Assembly (NCBI GenBank): GCA_946480675.1
Contig: CAMLKS010000077.1
Span: 1 to 8,697, forward strand
Source: an uncultured Bacteroidota bacterium
Lineage (GTDB): Bacteria > Bacteroidota > Bacteroidia > Chitinophagales > Chitinophagaceae
Direction: 5' to 3'
Length of the DNA stretch: 8,697 nt
In this document: positions 6,811 to 8,697 of the stretch, one piece after another
Layout of the letters: each line of letters begins with the position of its first letter
How positions within the stretch are numbered: position 1 is the stretch's first letter
The notes under the pieces: generated by a model
What the model was told of the DNA's origin: nothing
Database searches by the model: none
What the model saw: only the letters and a program-made list of their open reading frames with translations
Translations under genes and position numbers: made by a program

Positions 6811-7201
6811 TCTTAACCAGGCTGTTTTTACGATAGTCTTTCCAATGTGTTAAGGGAGCTGCATTCACACCTTGCATTACCTGCACCTTCACCATCCATG
6901 TAAGATGAGCGCCTGCCAGCAATGCATCGGGAGAACGCAGCAGGCTTGGATTGCAAGCTGTTACAATGCCATCTACGGGCATCCGCAATGGGATGGAATA
7001 GTCCTCTGAAATAATATTTGCAATTACCTGCCCACGTTTTTTTAATCCTTCGGGGTCTGTAAAAATTATTTCCTGAATGGCTGTCAACCCTGAAAGTTTG
7101 AAATCGCAAACACCTATATGGGCAATATCACCGGAAAAGCGGACCCAATCATGGTCGTCATCTACAAAACATTCCGCCATGTGCGGTTCTATTGATAACA
7201 T
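6800..7201 (-). CDS. Glycine-cleavage H-like (lipoyl-domain-like) protein lacking the lipoyl lysine
   Basis: From ATG 7201 the product is 133 residues, close to the usual length of H protein (about 125-130). It has the H-protein opening HDWVRFSGDIAHIGVCDF (17-34), a middle GLKKRGQVIANI and PVDGIV (75-80), which aligns with PVSGEV of GcvH. Aligning on PVDG places Asp67 where H proteins carry the lipoylated lysine (the ESVKA motif), and there is no lysine between residues 56 and 104. It therefore cannot be lipoylated at the usual site and is unlikely to serve in glycine cleavage. Starts are ambiguous: GTG 7219, ATG 7201 and ATG 7180 are all in frame. I prefer 7201 because a -7 box lies over 7206-7213. 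It is the first gene of the operon with the methyltransferase and YoaK genes. Confidence 0.78.
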   Translation of the reverse strand: MLSIEPHMAECFVDDDHDWVRFSGDIAHIGVCDFKLSGLTAIQEIIFTDPEGLKKRGQVIANIISEDYSIPLRMPVDGIVTACNPSLLRSPDALLAGAHLTWMVKVQVMQGVNAAPLTHWKDYRKNSLVKNGK

Positions 7202-7205
7202 CAGG

Positions 7206-7213
7206 CAAAGGTA
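7206..7213 (-). promoter_or_regulatory. Putative -7 box of the H-like/methyltransferase/YoaK operon
   Basis: The minus strand reads TACCTTTG, an exact match to the Bacteroidota -7 consensus TAnnTTTG. No clear TTTG -33 box is found about 19 bp upstream. The start of transcription would fall near 7199-7201, at the preferred ATG, implying a very short or absent leader, or use of the ATG at 7180. The divergent spacer 7220-7372 otherwise holds only an A+T-rich tract (7320-7370) before the plus-strand gene. Confidence 0.45.
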
Positions 7214-7372
7214 CCACACCCCTGCTATCTAAGTTTGCGATTTATCACATTTCGCCTTGCCACTTAAGCAACACTGCCTGCGAAATTGTGAATATGGTGT
7301 TGTTGACCGTTTTTTTATTCATAAAATGAAAATTTAGTTACCCATGATAATATATTTTATAATTTTATAACG

Positions 7373-7768
7373 ATGCTAAAAAGAGGAATCACAATCCTGA
7401 TTTTCTTCCTCTACACGCTTGGAATCTCCGGCGTGGCATTGTCGTTTCATTATTGCGGTGGCGATTTGCAAGATGTATTTCTACATGATAGCAACGAAGA
7501 CGGCTGCTGCGGCGATGAGGATATGGATGATGGCTGCTGTAAGGATAAGGTACTGAAATTTAAAAATTTTGACGACCGTGTCCATGTAGATAAACTCACT
7601 ATTGCAAAAGCGTTATTTACTGACTTTGATATGGCTCCTGCTTTCGAAGGCAGGTATATATGTGCGGTGCTACAATACTGTAATCCGGTTGCAATAGTGC
7701 TGCGGCCACCACCGCTACGAACGGGCGGACCGCCGCTATATGTACTTCATTCAGTCTTCAGAATTTGA
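7373..7768 (+). CDS. HYC_CC_PP family small exported or membrane-anchored protein
   Basis: The 131-residue product carries the three features that name this Bacteroidota family: HYC at 26-28 (FHYCGG) just after the hydrophobic N-terminal segment, CC pairs at 45-46 and 55-56 in an acidic stretch (DGCCGDEDMDDGCCKDK), and proline pairs near the C-terminus (RPPPLRTGGPPLY). The N-terminal helix (about 5-25) should take it to the inner membrane or periplasm. The family has no firmly established activity that I know of; the histidine and clustered cysteines suggest metal binding, which is inference. ATG 7373 is preceded by a very A+T-rich tract with no Shine-Dalgarno sequence and no exact TAnnTTTG box. 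It is divergent from the H-like operon and lies 96 bp before the exported redoxin gene. Confidence 0.82.
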   Translation: MLKRGITILIFFLYTLGISGVALSFHYCGGDLQDVFLHDSNEDGCCGDEDMDDGCCKDKVLKFKNFDDRVHVDKLTIAKALFTDFDMAPAFEGRYICAVLQYCNPVAIVLRPPPLRTGGPPLYVLHSVFRI

Positions 7769-7864
7769 TTGTTCTTTTTTTCTTGTAAGCGCCATGCTTG
7801 CTAACATCGCACGCCGTGTTCCACACGGAATCATTACATGTTCACATATCAAATCTAATAAACA

Positions 7865-8638
7865 ATGAAAAAGATATTTCTTACCATATTAACGGCTGCT
7901 ATTCCTGCGGCTTCTTTTGCTCAAACCAACGCTACCAACTGGACCGCTACCGACTGTAGCGGTGCCAGCCATACATTATTCGATGAATTAAATAGCGGAA
8001 AGATAATTGTGTTTACATGGGTGATGCCCTGCGGCTCTTGTATCAGCGGGGCTAAAGCAGCCTATAATGCAGTACAGACCTTTGCTGCCTCTCATCCAGG
8101 AAAGGTGGTTTTTTATTTAGCCGATGACCTGGGCGACGATAATTGTGCTGCACTAACAAGCTGGATAAACAGTAACAGCATTGGCAATACATCCAATATG
8201 ACAGTTTTCGGCAACGCTGGTATTGTTATCAATGAAAACAACTTCGGGGGTTCAGGCATGCCACATACTGTAGTGATGGGCGGCACTGATCATAAAATAT
8301 ACTACAATAAGAAAAATGCAGCAACAAACGACCAGTCGGGCATTGAGAGCGCTGTAAATAGCGCGATAAGTGCAGTAGGAATACAACAGGTGAATGCTGA
8401 CATGCAATTCGCTGTTTCGCCCAACCCGGTAACAAATGTAGTATCGATTGCAACTAAGACTGGCGTTTCAAAAGTAGTAATTACATCATTGACCGGTACC
8501 GTAATGAAAGAGGAAAGCTATAACGGTTCAAAGGCGAATGTAAGTATTAGCTTAAACGGCCTGGCTGCCGGCGTATATACTATTACAGTTACAGACCGGG
8601 ATGGACAAACTGGCATCCGCAAAATTGTAAAAGAATAG
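7865..8638 (+). CDS. Exported thioredoxin-fold protein with T9SS sorting tail
   Basis: The 257-residue protein has a signal peptide (cleavage after SFA, residue 19), then a thioredoxin-like domain (about 24-170). The strand IIVFTWVMPCGSC (47-59) carries a CxxC motif, Cys56 and Cys59, in the position of the thioredoxin/AhpC-TSA active site. GMPHTVVMGG (131-140) supplies the cis-proline loop, Pro133. An additional Cys31 (ATDCSG) and Cys94 are present. Residues 182-257 form a type A T9SS sorting domain, starting FAVSPNP and including ITSLTG, LNGLAAGVYTITVTD and the basic end IRKIVKE. The product is thus expected at the cell surface or released, where it could act as a disulfide reductase or isomerase, or donate electrons to a neighbour. 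The next gene starts 2 bp after its stop, so they form an operon. Confidence 0.9.
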   Translation: MKKIFLTILTAAIPAASFAQTNATNWTATDCSGASHTLFDELNSGKIIVFTWVMPCGSCISGAKAAYNAVQTFAASHPGKVVFYLADDLGDDNCAALTSWINSNSIGNTSNMTVFGNAGIVINENNFGGSGMPHTVVMGGTDHKIYYNKKNAATNDQSGIESAVNSAISAVGIQQVNADMQFAVSPNPVTNVVSIATKTGVSKVVITSLTGTVMKEESYNGSKANVSISLNGLAAGVYTITVTDRDGQTGIRKIVKE

Positions 8639-8640
8639 AT

Positions 8641-8697
8641 ATGCGGAAGTTAATCGTACTTGCAGCAATGAGCGTTCTCATTGCTGTAGCAGGATCG
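8641..8697 (+). CDS. N-terminus of an exported or lipoprotein gene (cut by window end)
   Basis: An ATG two bases after the stop of the thioredoxin-fold gene opens a frame that stays open to the window end, 19 codons. They encode a typical signal peptide: MRKL, then a hydrophobic run, ending AVAGS at the edge. If the next codon is Cys this would be a lipobox, but that base is outside the window. The tight spacing shows co-transcription with the thioredoxin-fold gene. The function cannot be told from 19 residues. Confidence 0.65.
   Translation, partial: MRKLIVLAAMSVLIAVAGS

Noticed and set aside
7269..7302. Inverted repeat CAACAC/GTGTTG in the divergent spacer
   Set aside because: Six-base arms 22 bp apart in simple-sequence context are expected by chance.
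7814..7828. Hairpin CCGTGT-TCC-ACACGG between the HYC/CC/PP and redoxin genes
   Set aside because: The stem is only 6 bp with a 3-nt loop and no T-run follows, so it is not a convincing terminator; no riboswitch-like structure surrounds it.
1..8697. CRISPR array, insertion sequence or toxin-antitoxin pair
   Set aside because: I found no regularly spaced repeats, transposase motifs or terminal inverted repeats, and no pair of small overlapping genes of that type.

Overview
The window looks like ordinary chromosome of a Bacteroidota bacterium, most likely a Chitinophagaceae or Sphingobacteria-type relative. This rests on two type IX secretion (T9SS) C-terminal sorting domains (YPNP and SPNP starts), Bacteroidota-type -33/-7 promoters (TTTG-N19-TAnnTTTG), weak or absent Shine-Dalgarno sequences, a TPR-type periplasmic sensor kinase and a HYC/CC/PP small protein. 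The lineage is inferred; no marker gene fixes the genus.

Layout. 1-660: the 3' end of an exported beta-sandwich protein with its own terminator, then a tRNA-Leu(CAG) on the minus strand with a clear terminator and promoter. 730-2241: a LuxE-like acyl-protein synthetase (minus) back-to-back with a small lipoprotein (plus). Their start codons are only 21 bp apart, across an 11-bp tandem direct repeat. 2242-4518: a 228-bp spacer carrying phased TACGT-type palindromes, then a TPR/HisKA_3 sensor kinase whose ATP-binding domain looks dead, then a short spacer. 4519-5460: a secreted T9SS cargo protein with terminator. 7201-5464 (minus): a tight three-gene operon of a glycine-cleavage-H-like protein without its lipoyl lysine, a class I SAM methyltransferase and a YoaK/DUF1275 membrane protein. 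7373-8697 (plus): a HYC/CC/PP small protein, a thioredoxin-fold protein with CxxC and a T9SS tail, and the first 19 codons of a further exported protein.

How the parts may work together. The rightmost genes look like a cell-envelope metal or thiol module: a cysteine-rich small protein, an exported redoxin, and an exported or lipidated protein only 2 bp downstream of it. The kinase has no response regulator beside it and appears to have lost catalysis, so it probably works as a sensor or phosphoacceptor with a partner encoded elsewhere, possibly under the phased operators. The H-like/methyltransferase pair overlaps by 11 bp and is probably translationally coupled, but its substrate is unknown. 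No mobile element, CRISPR array, phage gene or integrase is visible, and no stretch longer than 300 bp lacks a gene. The most unusual items are the degenerate kinase, its phased palindromes, and the H-like protein with Asp where lipoate should be attached.
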